From: Neoarius graeffei
Lineage: Eukaryota; Chordata; Actinopteri; Siluriformes; Ariidae
Assembly (NCBI RefSeq): GCF_027579695.1
Contig: NC_083570.1
Location: 9,410,793-9,474,792, forward strand
Reading direction: 5' to 3'
DNA: 64,000 nucleotides
The stretch's first letter is position 1. Each line of letters opens with the position of its first letter. The position numbers and the translations under genes are program-made. Below the pieces are notes generated by a model. That model did no database searches. It was not told where the DNA came from and was given only the letters and a program-made list of their open reading frames with translations. This document shows, in pieces, positions 12,401 to 22,200 of the stretch.

Positions 12401-12639
12401 GTTGAATGCACTCCAAGGCGAACCTGCGCCATAAGGTAACCCACTCGACGCAGACTGACCTGAGCCACATGAGGAGACACAACACCACGCAGACGTTCCT
12501 TCCAAAAGAAGCCGCCTGCCAGACGAAGAGAGACGGACAGAGTAACGTACCGAGACCTCAAGTCTACCTGGCTGGGCTGAGAGGAGGACCAACCACTCCC
12601 ATGACCAAACTCGATTTAACTCCAGATGTGCATGAATAG
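6445..12639 (+). CDS. cfap206: CFAP206, last eight exons (copy A, 5' end not in window)
   Basis: CFAP206 is an axonemal protein that docks radial spoke 2 and dynein c and is needed for ciliary and sperm motility (family knowledge). Exons: 6445-6603, 9652-9857, 10029-10148, 10227-10425, 10640-10780, 11660-11853, 12168-12311, 12418-12639. Phases join cleanly to give 461 codons. Recognisable blocks are AALQSVFPPSELAAFMSLL, MIVTGIRLFNKD, GLLLPGNPNIGILK, SYEWNEWELRRKAIKLANLR and VPRPQVYLAGLRGG, all typical of CFAP206 (human protein about 620 residues). About 160 N-terminal residues are missing here and would lie left of the window. The exon ending at 10780 has a weak donor (gttcat), the same in both copies. 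Exon 1 is preceded by a transposon end and the next intron holds a pogo-like element. Confidence 0.88.
6604..7772. other. CFAP206 intron sequence with dispersed repeat
   Basis: There is no coding sequence here. About 6650-7000 matches a dispersed repeat also seen at about 12690-13120, 23900-24000, 28090-28230 and 37900-39540. Shared phrases include AACAGCAGCTCTGACAG and AAATGGATA. The remainder (7000-7772) shows nothing I recognise. Confidence 0.5.
7773..9394 (+). mobile_element. pogo-like DNA transposon, deletion derivative (copy A)
   Basis: The left end reads GGGGAGAGTGGGGTAAG and the right end mirrors it with two mismatches. TA flanks each side (7771-7772, 9395-9396), the target duplication of the Tc1/mariner/pogo superfamily. 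The subterminal regions repeat the motif GGGGTAAGATGAGCC several times in both directions, likely transposase-binding sites (inference). It holds one short coding exon with a psq-type helix-turn-helix and no DDE catalytic domain, so it is an internally deleted, non-autonomous member. It sits in a CFAP206 intron. Confidence 0.8.
8363..8785 (+). pseudogene. pogo-like transposase remnant (copy A)
   Basis: A tract ending in tacag precedes the ATG (acceptor at about 8353). The start, MPHSYKRKTDRAAQSR, and the segment RPIRAVARDMHLDRMTLTRF form a psq-type helix-turn-helix like that of pogo/Jerky transposases. The next part runs to a conserved-looking tail. In copy A an A-run is one base shorter than in copy B (5 against 6), so the last 25 or so residues are in the wrong frame. 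The catalytic core is missing. Confidence 0.65.
10985..11590 (-). mobile_element. DNA-transposon remnant in CFAP206 intron (copy A)
   Basis: This matches 39546-40240. It is a common fish repeat with GTCCCAACTTTTT-type ends and broken coding traces (for example a minus-strand SFERETLSHSCLTY stretch in the shadow frame). Copy A keeps the distal end with the second CCCAACTTTTT; copy B has lost about 127 bp here. The family was not assigned. It lies between the CFAP206 exons ending at 10780 and starting at 11660. Confidence 0.6.
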
Positions 12640-13247
12640 TTAATTTGTTTGTTAGTTAGACCTAGTATTGAATGTTTGTATTGAATTGTTGCATTCTGGT
12701 TTCTGATTGGCCAGAAAATACTGATTAATTTTCTCTGAAAGTTTTGCAGGCGTATATTAATGCACTCGTTCGAATTTATGGTTTTCATCGTACCAGCTCG
12801 TTCCCAGGGATTTCTACGATGGACGCTAGACATAAACCGATTTTAAAAATCATTTATATGGTGATGTTTTCGTAACTGAAGGGAGATGTTCATTTAGCAT
12901 TTCTGGAAGGAGTCTCCAGTGTAACAGTCAGAGGTAAAGTTTTGTGACACCTTCAGGACAGAGGAGTTTATGCTTCGCAGTTTCTTGGTTACAACATGAT
13001 TTTTTTTGTTGTCTTATTAACTTTAAGAGACGGATAATAGGCAGGCTGGTGAGGGAACGACTGTTAATGTAACTATAAATGGATAAAAAAAACTATGATG
13101 TGAAATTTGTAATTGTTGGCAAATTGCTGTGGTAAAAGAGGAATTGTGGGAGATGCTACTTTGGTACCGAATGTCAGTCAAAGCAGCGCGCACACAATTA
13201 TGAAAATGATCTTATTGGCTCTAATAATATTAAATATTATTATACAT
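12640..13247. repeat. CFAP206 3' flank with dispersed repeat
   Basis: This is sequence between the CFAP206 stop and the hAT insertion. About 12690-13120 is a copy of a dispersed, probably MITE-like repeat (key phrases GGAAGGAGTCTCCAGTGTAA, GGCTGGTGAGGGAACGAC) also present at 37900-39540 and, in part, at 6650-7000 and 28090-28230. No gene is seen. Confidence 0.55.
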
Positions 13248-13692
13248 TAGGGCTGCCACAAACGATTATTTTAATAGTCGACTAATCACCGATTATTTTT
13301 TCGATTAGTCGACTAATCGGATCATACGTAAATTGACTATAAAACATACATCTTATCGCACCAGCATGCAGCTGTTCAGATCATTAGCTTTCTGCTTGAA
13401 GTGTTTAAGGTATGTGCTAAGTGAAAATAAAAACAGTTAAGATGATAGCTCATTAACCCTTTAATGAGATGTGAAGCTTGTATCAACAAACAGAGCAGCA
13501 TGAAGTGCAAACAGCTGAGTAAAATAAAGACAAGGCACAATAAAGACTGGCCTAAACAACACAAAAATAAATACTTCCGGTTACCTAGGAATTATTCACA
13601 AAAATAAAATTTGGTCTCACTCAAAAAAAAAAAAAGTGCATTTTGTGCTCAGTGCTCAGTCACAAATGTATTTTGCTACACTCTGACACTAT

Positions 13693-16600
13693 TTAACCCA
13701 ATCCCACAAGACTCTTGTTCATGGCCAGGAAGGTTAGCATTTCTACATGGCTTGGAGAAAGGCTTGCTCTCTTTTGAGAGCAGATGTTCCCTGCTGCAGA
13801 GAAAATCCGCTCCGATGGGGTAGAGGTTGCAGGGATGCAAAGAAAATTTTTAGCAATCTTTGACAGTGTGGGGAAACGCCCCTCATTTTCACTCCACCAT
13901 TTGAGAGGATCATCCATTTTAGAGAGTGTGGTGGTCTCTCCAAAGTACAGCCGAACTTCATTTATTGCAACCTGGATCTTTTGGTCCTCCTCAGATTCTC
14001 CATCCTCATTCTCACTTGGACTGTCTGTGTCAGACTGAAGCAGGGTTTCCATAGCACTCCTTTCAGTTCTACCTGAAACACTGGCCCTCGTCACATTTGC
14101 ATCCTGTGTCCCAGCCTTTTTGGCTTCTTTGACAGCAAGCACTTCAACTGTCCCCTGCACTCTAATGCCATCTTCAGGAGTCAAAAACTTCAGCTTTTTA
14201 TATCTGGGGTCCAGGGCAGCTGCAAACATAACTGGATTTTCTTTCTCTCCTGAGACACTGTAAATACTCCCCCATCTCTGTGTTATCCCTTCTTCTGCAC
14301 TGGCATGGAAAGATTTTCCTGAGCTTGTCTCAAATTGGCTTTGGTGTACAGCCCGTGTCAGCCCTTTGACGACCTGTGGAAGACCAGAAATGGTTGTGTA
14401 CTGCTCTCCACTTAGGTAAACAGTAGCACTCTCAAAAGGTGCCAACCCTTTCTTCAGTTCCTCAAGAAGCTCCCACTGCTCTGGCCTCAAGTCGAAGTAT
14501 TGTTTCCCCCTTGGAGTTACCTCAGGATCTGAGAGAGTGGCAGTGAGAGGCCAGCGCTGTTCGAGGAGTCTCTCTATCATGTGGAATGTACTATTCCATC
14601 TTGTACTGACATCCTGGATCAGCGCATTTTTCTTGACATTCATTTGCTCCTGTTTTGTCTTTAGCTTTGTACTAGCCAGCTCGCTTCTCTTAAAGTGCTC
14701 CACTAGCTGCCTAGCAGCACCTAGTGTTCTGCTAATGGTTGTTTCTTTGAGAGCAGTGTTAACTATGAGCTGGAGTGTGTGTCCAGCACAGCGGATAGAG
14801 GCCCATCCATGTTTTTCTTCAAGCAGTCGCATTGCTGCCACCATATTGGAACCACTGTCATGAACTACTGCTTTTATTTTGGTGGGCAAGATGTCAAACT
14901 TCATCAGAACCTCTTCCATCCATGTCATTATATTTGCACCAGTATGCCTCTCCTCAAGAGGCATGGTGGCAAGGTTGAAGGTCTTCATCTTCCAATCCTC
15001 ACTCAGGAAATGGCAAGACACACCAAGGTAAGACTCTGTCGCACGACTCGTCCACACATCAGCAGTAAGAGTTAAGGAACTTTTTACACCTCTGAGGGTC
15101 TCCTTTACCTTAAAGACATGAGAAATTTGAAAGAATAGTAAGCAATAAGAAGAAAATTATATACACAACACAAAGCACATATCTATCTCTATATATAGAG
15201 ATGTGTGTGTGCTTGTGTTTTTCCATTATTAACATTATTGGTCAGTTTATGCATAAAGTTTTAAATTAATTTACCAGTTTAATAGTTCAGTTATGCATGT
15301 CAAATAGGTTAAATAATAAACATTCAACATAAATAATAATAAAAAAACTTTACATTGCATGCTTTAACCAAGATTAATTTAATGGTTGCTCAGTCAGCAA
15401 GCTCTTTTATTATTTCATCATGAAATGTGTAAAATTATTACCGGACTATACGTTGCTCCGGAGTTTAAGTCGCAGCAGCCAAAAAATGCATTATGAAGAC
15501 AAAAAAAACATATATACGTCGCACCGGACTATAAGTCGCACTTTTTTGAAGGGTTATTCTATCCATAGAATCTGTGATTGTATCTGATAAGCGGTGTGTG
15601 GTTACTGCGCGACTGCATTGTTTATTTAATAAACGAACAGCTGAGCAGTGATAACGCGCCCTTTGCCCTGTAAGTAGCCTAGTCTGATTATTTTAAATAT
15701 CTACTACTATCTTTAATACTATCACTATCGTTATTACTAATAGCCTATATTATTATTATTATAACTAATATTAGTAGCCTGTTACTGATGCATTAATCAG
15801 TTTGCTTTTAGAATATTTTTACCGGTAGGGCTTATTATCGCCCCATGGCTCTTTCATCTTTGTTATTAAAGCTGTAGTCATCATCAAGGAGAGTCATTCT
15901 TCATTTTTGTCGAATTTTATTTCATTAAATCAGAGGTCAAGTAGGCTATAGGTATATCATCTCCAAAGACAACCGTCTAGTGAAAAAACAACAACAACAA
16001 CCGCTTTTAAATCCCCTACTTAAATCCTTAAAAAGAGTAATTTAACTCATGTCTTGTGTGATCTGATCTCCAATGGTGAAATAAACCGGTTGTGATATGA
16101 GTAGTCTGTTATTTTAGAAGATAAATTTAATATATAATTTAATATATAGCCTAATAAAAATAATATTTTATAACACATCACGACATATTACTGTCTGTAA
16201 CTGTTTGTCACTAAAGCGTTTTCTAAGATCATAATGTCTGATATTATTATTATTTTACACACACAATAAGCGCATGTGCGTAAAGTTATAGTAAACCACC
16301 CCCCACTTTTTTTTTTTTTGAGTCGCCGGACCCACCCACCTCCTGAGTTCCGGGACCTCCCACTTCACAAATTAAGCACTGCCTAAAATCATTACATAAC
16401 TTATTTAAATAACTATAGGCCTATCATTAATAATAAAGCACAGGTCAATCAAGTTTATCAAGCTGATGATTTCACTCCAAATCAGCAAATCCATTGAATT
16501 CCTCATCCTCGGTGTCGCTTCTGAACAACTCTGCCTCCAGCGGCAGATGAAGCGCCGTTTCCTCTTCTTCTGCGTGGCTGTCGTCAGACTCAGCATCAGC

Positions 16601-17406
16601 TCCAGTTATTCCGCGATGAAAAAAAAAAAAAAAACATATATACGTCACACCGGAGTATAAGTCGCATGGCTAGCCGAACCATGAAAAAAGTGCGACTTAT
16701 AGTCCGAAAAATACGGTAATTTTGTGTGTGTGACTGAGTGAGTGATCTTTTAATTCTTATTTGTCTTTGAATGTTGCTTGTTTATTAAATCATTTATTCA
16801 TTTTACGATGTGTTATTGTTGCTTTGGCAATATCGTTTTAATACATCAATGCCAATAAAACCAATTGAGAGAAAGAGAGACTTACCTTCTCAAAGGTTGC
16901 ATCGTATTTCTTTTCCATCAATGTGGTGAAATGGGATCTGCCTGGTAGGTAGTTGTCGTGATATTCCGGGTTGAACTGCTTTATCATCTCTCTAAATCCT
17001 TCATCGTCCACCATGGACATTGGTCTCATGTCCGTGACCAGCATGTTTAGTATTAACTCGGTCAGGACATTGGCTTGGTGTGGTGTGCACCTTGTCGGCT
17101 TGGTCACAAAGCCGTCCAGAGAAGAAGACCGGGCTTTTTTAGCACTGAAACGTAACGATAAGTAAGTAGCAAGAAAGCTCACCGTTTACCCTAATATTGG
17201 CAGCTAACTAGCTGGTTTGCTTACCTAGACGACGGACCCTCATCAGAACCATCCACAATGACATGCTTTCTCTTCAGATGCTCATGCATAGCCGTTGTGC
17301 TACCATGAAAGGCAAGTTCAGCTTTGCAAACGTTGCACTGCACACTTTTCTCACCACTTTTCTTAAACTGCTCCCACACTTTGGAACTTCGTTGCCGGGA
17401 AGCCAT
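13693..17406 (-). CDS. hAT transposase with BED zinc finger
   Basis: This transposase excises and reinserts its own element. Exons on the minus strand: 17406-17225, 17144-16886, 15108-13693. Donors are gtaagc and gtaagt, and phases join to 618 codons with no internal stop. Exon 1 is a BED finger (CNVCKAEL ... HEHLKRKH). Later parts show hAT landmarks: ADVWTS and VHDSGSNM with the first acidic catalytic residues, CAGHTLQL (the conserved C-x2-H), RWNSTFHM, and at the C-terminus the dimerisation block [13 protein letters not shown] ... [15 protein letters not shown]. The length fits ZBED/hAT transposases. The neighbouring intron carries a MITE-like insertion that does not touch coding sequence. 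Nothing obviously broken is visible. Confidence 0.9.
15441..16716 (-). mobile_element. Nested pogo-like element inside the hAT intron
   Basis: The right end, read in reverse, is CCGTATTTTTCGGACTATAAG. The left end is a diverged partner, CCGGACTATACGTTGC, followed by a repeated CGGACTATAAGTCGCA motif. TA flanks both sides (15439-15440, 16717-16718). On the minus strand an acidic C-terminal tail ending [12 protein letters not shown] and a stop (about 16600-16480) resembles the tail of pogo/Jerky-type transposases; no catalytic domain remains. It is an internally deleted derivative lying wholly in intron 2 of the hAT transposase. The family call is tentative. Confidence 0.6.
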
Positions 17407-17659
17407 GCTATTGTTATGGTATCATTTCAAGTCAGGACTGATGCCGATTACCACTACTGCACATGTGTGTGTGTGTGTGTGCGCGCACATTGACTGTATG
17501 TGTGTGTGTATGTGACAGAAAGGCAGACGCGCCAGTTTCGAAAGAAAAGCAAAGTAAAGAAAAAAAAACGACGCATGGACTACTAAATTAGTTGTCGACG
17601 ATTTTGTTCGTCGACATAATCGTGACTAATCGACTAATCGTGGCAGCCCTATTATACAT

Positions 17660-18375
17660 ACAGGAGACTTTTTCAATGGAATAAAAATATGTGTTCTATT
17701 CCCTTCTAGTGGGTTTCATTCATTCGGTTTGGTAGCATGCAATATTGTTAGCGTATCGCTTATCCTACGTGTATTACGTCACTCTACCCACTGGAGAATG
17801 AGCGTTGAATATGATTTACGATATTGCATGGTTGTCAAGGCAACATGACGTCACACGTCGGAGACGTAAAACTTCCACATGAGCGAGCGAGCAACTGTAA
17901 CAATTTGTGAACAAACATAGCTTCTACGATTGCTTCGTTAAATACGGAAGATTTTGAGAGAATTTTGAAAGAGAAAGACGCGTTGAACACCCGGAAGGAA
18001 TGTATAATAATAATAATATTGACTGGCTTTTTTTGTGGTCTATCAGATATATTCCATTCAGCTACTCGTCTTTGACTCATTCATTATCATGCTAGCTGAA
18101 TGGAATATATCTGATATACCAATCAACGCCAGACAATATTATTTAATTATCCTGAGGAATAACACAGCAGACTGTGAGGTTACACAAAAATAATCCACAC
18201 CAGCATGGATTTACCACTTTACCATCTTTGATTTATTAAAAAGTAGCAGGTGTATAAAATGAGATAAAAGCTCCACCCACTCTGGCTCTGTGATATCGTA
18301 TCTCACAGTGCAGCAGGACGCTCATTTCAAAGCACACAATTCCGATCTCTACTGTATGTGTCGCTCTCTGGAAAA
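17660..18375. promoter_or_regulatory. TRIM copy A upstream region with a long hairpin
   Basis: About 28 bp at 18037-18065 (GGTCTATCAGATATATTCC ...) are inverted at 18093-18120 (... GGAATATATCTGATATACC), able to form a stem of more than 20 bp around a short loop. This is typical of Angel-like palindromic MITEs of fish. A TATAAA-like stretch (TGTATAAAATGAG) lies at about 18250. Copy B keeps about 80 bp more between this and the ATG. No other gene is seen in the region. Confidence 0.55.
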
Positions 18376-19222
18376 ATGGCTGAGGCCAGTATTTCAGTAG
18401 CTCAGGACCAGTTCATGTGTCCAGTGTGTCTGGATCTCCTGAAGGATCCGGTGACTATCTCCTGTGGTCACAGTTTCTGTAAGGCGTGTATTAATGGCTG
18501 CTGGGATCAGGAGGATCAGAAGGGTGTCTACAGCTGTCCTCAGTGCAGAGACACTTTCACTACAAGGCCTGTTCTACGCAGAAACAACATGCTGGATGAA
18601 GTGGTGGAGAAACTGAAGAAGAAGATTGAAGTCTCATCCTGTTTTTGTGAACACAACACCGAGTCAGGTGCATCAGACAAAGAACAGGTGAGAAGGAGAA
18701 ATGGTTTCAGACTGAATCCTTCGACATTTTGTTTCTAATCCTGCTTTACTCAGGTCATATGGTGTAAAAATTTCATGACTTCTATTGATTATAAATACTA
18801 AATATGTTCCATGTATCCTGTAGATGTGAACAGTTTTACAAGCACATACTGAGTACCTTTGACCTCACTCAGAGAGAGCCAGGATATGGATGATCTTTAA
18901 CTTGAATTGCAGTTAATAATCTCCCACCTTCGACCTGTCTTTGAGTGAACACTTTACAGTTAGTAAAGTTAGTAATTAACTCAGGATGTAATATCATTTC
19001 ATTCATTCTTGTCAGAGTGAGTTAAAGTTGAAGGAGGAGCAGATGAAATCCCAGCAGAGAATCCAGGAGAAGCAGAAGAAGGTGCAGGAGCTGAAACAGG
19101 CTGTGAACACTATAAAGGTGAGCAGTGAGCAGAGACAGAGCTGCTCCTAGAAACACACACAACATGGACAACGAGTCATTTACAGTCCCAGTAAGAGAGG
19201 GAATGATAAATTAGCTTTAAAT

Positions 19223-19259
<37 letters not shown>

Positions 19260-22200
19260 CCTAACAGCTCAGTGCACAGACAGCAGTGGAGGACAGTGAG
19301 AGGATCTTTACTGAGCTGATCAGCTCCATGGAGAAAAAGCGCTGGGAGGTGACGGAGCTGATCAGAGATCAGGAGAAGGCTGAACTGAGTCGAGCTGAAC
19401 GACTCCTGGAGCAACTGGAGCAGGAGATTGCTGATCTTCAGAGGAGAGTCACTGAGCTGGAGCAGCTTTCACACACACACGATCACATCCATTTCCTCCA
19501 GGTAACACTCATTGTCTGATATCACTTGCACTGTGGTCTGAGAATATTCGTCCATCTCGTACACCACTCCGTTTCCAGTCTCTCAGTGTCTCTTCTGGAC
19601 GTGGCGACTCATCCATCATTACTGTCCATCAACATGTTTCATTTGATGGAGTGAGGAATTATCTCTCAGAGATGAAAAAGCAATTCCACAAAATCCCTTC
19701 ATATGGTGAGAGGAAGTAAAATGTTATAAATCCACGCATATACATAAAAAAAGATTCATTGTACTTATCTGAACTTAACATTGTCGCAGCTACCATCTGA
19801 AAGATATTGCACTTATACAATTCATCCGTCATATTAAGATCATTTATTTTGCCAATATTCATAAATTCAAACATCATGTCTCCTAAAATCACACTCTGAT
19901 CATTGTATATTACTCCAGCTCCATTTTCTCTCCATCACAGCAGTTTGGATGAATTTACCTTCAGAGCTGAAGACTCGAGAAGATTTTCTACAATGTATGT
20001 ATGCATCTCTCTCTCTCTCTCTCTCTCACAAACACACACACACACACTGCTGCCAGATCATTAAGAACATATGTTGTTTTTGGAGACGTTTCCTTCCACA
20101 ATAAAGAGAAGTGAAGAATGGAGGTGTCATGTTGAGTGTCGCTGACAGCACAGTGCTGGTGAAGTTCGATTTGTTTGATCCATGAATGTATATGAAGGTT
20201 AATAACATTCTAGTCATTTTCTTTCCTGAAGTTTATACAAGAATCAAGTCAAGTTTATTTGTATCGAACTTTTAACAACAGACATTGCCACAAAGCAGCT
20301 TTACAGAAAATTAAAGACTTTGACCATGAGCTAATCCATCCATCCATTATCTGTAGCCGCTTATCCTGTGCAGGGTTGTGGGCAAGCTGGGGCCTGGCTG
20401 GGTGAATGGTTGGGTACACCCTGGACAATTCGCCAGATCATTGCAGGGCTAACACATAGAGACAAACAACCATTCACACTCACACCTATGGTCAATTTAG
20501 AGCCACCAATTAGCCTAACCTGCATGGAGCACCAAGAGAACATGCAAGCTCCACACATAAAGGCCCCCATCGGCCACTGGGCTTGAACCCAGAACCTTCT
20601 TACTGTGAGGCGACAGTGCTGTACCACTGTGCCACCACATGAGCTAATTTTATCCCTAATTTATCCCCAATGAGCAAGCCTATGGCGACGTTTGCAAGGA
20701 AAAACTCCCTCAGGCGACACGAGGAAGAAACCTTTTGAGGAACCAGACTCAAAAGGGAACCCATCCTTATTTGGGTGATAACTGATAGCATGATTATAAA
20801 TAACTCTCTTCCATAACTGTGTCCTACAGAGCCACAAATTATAACTGTGTAACCAGGAACTTCATTATAGTTTTAACACGGTCTGTTTTGTTGAAGTGAT
20901 AAACTGTTCATTGATGGAAACTTGAGTGCAAAACTGTTCAAGACAACTGCAGTCCTAAAGTTAGCAAGTCAACTGTAGTTCTCAGACATAAATATATTAC
21001 TGTAAGTGTCCAGAGCGTCTTCTAAGTATGACTTTCGACTGTCCATATGGGACCATCCTCCACAGGAGTGATGTGATGAGACTCCAGCCAGAAGTAGGGC
21101 ATCAGGATGGATCAGGCAGGTCCGAGGAGCAGAAGAGGTCAGCATCACTGGTTTCTCAGGATTGACATGTAACTCAACAGAGACAGACAGAAGGAAGATA
21201 TGAGAGAGAGAGAGAACAAAGGTTGTGAGGTATGCCCAGTGTCACCTTATGAATAAGAACAGTATATATTTTGCGCTGAGTGCAAGCAGGGACTCTGGCA
21301 ACACTAACTATGACAGCATATTTAAAAGGGAGAGCCAGAAGGTAACACAGGCATGAGGGAGCCCCGGGACATAAATCAGCAGCCACTCCACCATCAACAA
21401 ACCTGAGTGAGTGAGTGAGAGTGGGGGACTGACAACATCCATATATCCCAGTTTACCAAAACACTCTATGCCTGAGGACTCACCAGAGTTACTCCTTTAC
21501 CGAATAAAAAACTATCTTGACTGAAAAGATATATTTTCAGCCTAGACTTAAATACTGAGACTGTGTCTGAGTCCTGAACACTACTTGGAAGGTTGTTCTA
21601 TAACTGTGGGGCTTTGTAAGAAAAGGCTCTGCCCCCTGATGTTGCCTTCACTATATGAGGTACCAACAAATAACCTGCATCTTTTGATCTAAGTAGGCAT
21701 GGCGGGTCATAAAGGACCAGAAGTTCGTTCAGGTACTGTGGCGCAAGACCATTCAGTGCTTTAAAGGTCAATAGTAGGATTGTATAATCAATATGAAATT
21801 TGATTGGGAGCCAGCGCAGTGTGGATAAGACAGGGGTGATGTGGTCATATCTTCTAGTTCTAGTAAGGACCGTTGTTGCTGCATTTTGAACTAACTGGAG
21901 CTTGTTTATGCACTTATTGGAACATCCAGACAGTAAGGCATTACAGTCATCCAACCTGGAGGTAAGAAAAGCATGAACTAGTTTTTCTGCATCTTAGTGA
22001 CATTAAATTTCTTATCTTGGCAATATTTCTGAGATGAAAGAAACCTATCTGGGTAATGTTATCATTATGAGTTTCAAATGAAAGACTGGAGTCGATGATC
22101 ACACTGAGGTCTTTTACTGCTGCACATGAAGAAAAAAGCAGTGGACCTAAGACAGAACCTTGTGGAACACCAAACTTTACCTCAGCATGCATAGAAAAAT

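Larger units (their letters stand above)
13248..17651 (-). mobile_element. Complete hAT transposon, present only in copy A
   Basis: The ends are TAGGGCTGCCACAAACG on the left and, reversed, TAGGGCTGCCACGATTAG on the right. An exact 8-bp target duplication, TTATACAT, lies at 13240-13247 and 17652-17659. Copy B has a single TTATACAT at the matching place (about 55478), a true empty site. Subterminal GACTAATCG repeats occur at both ends. The 4404-bp element encodes a three-exon BED-finger/hAT transposase that reads open, with good splice sites. A smaller element is nested in its second intron. It may be autonomous or only recently silenced (inference). Confidence 0.93.
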
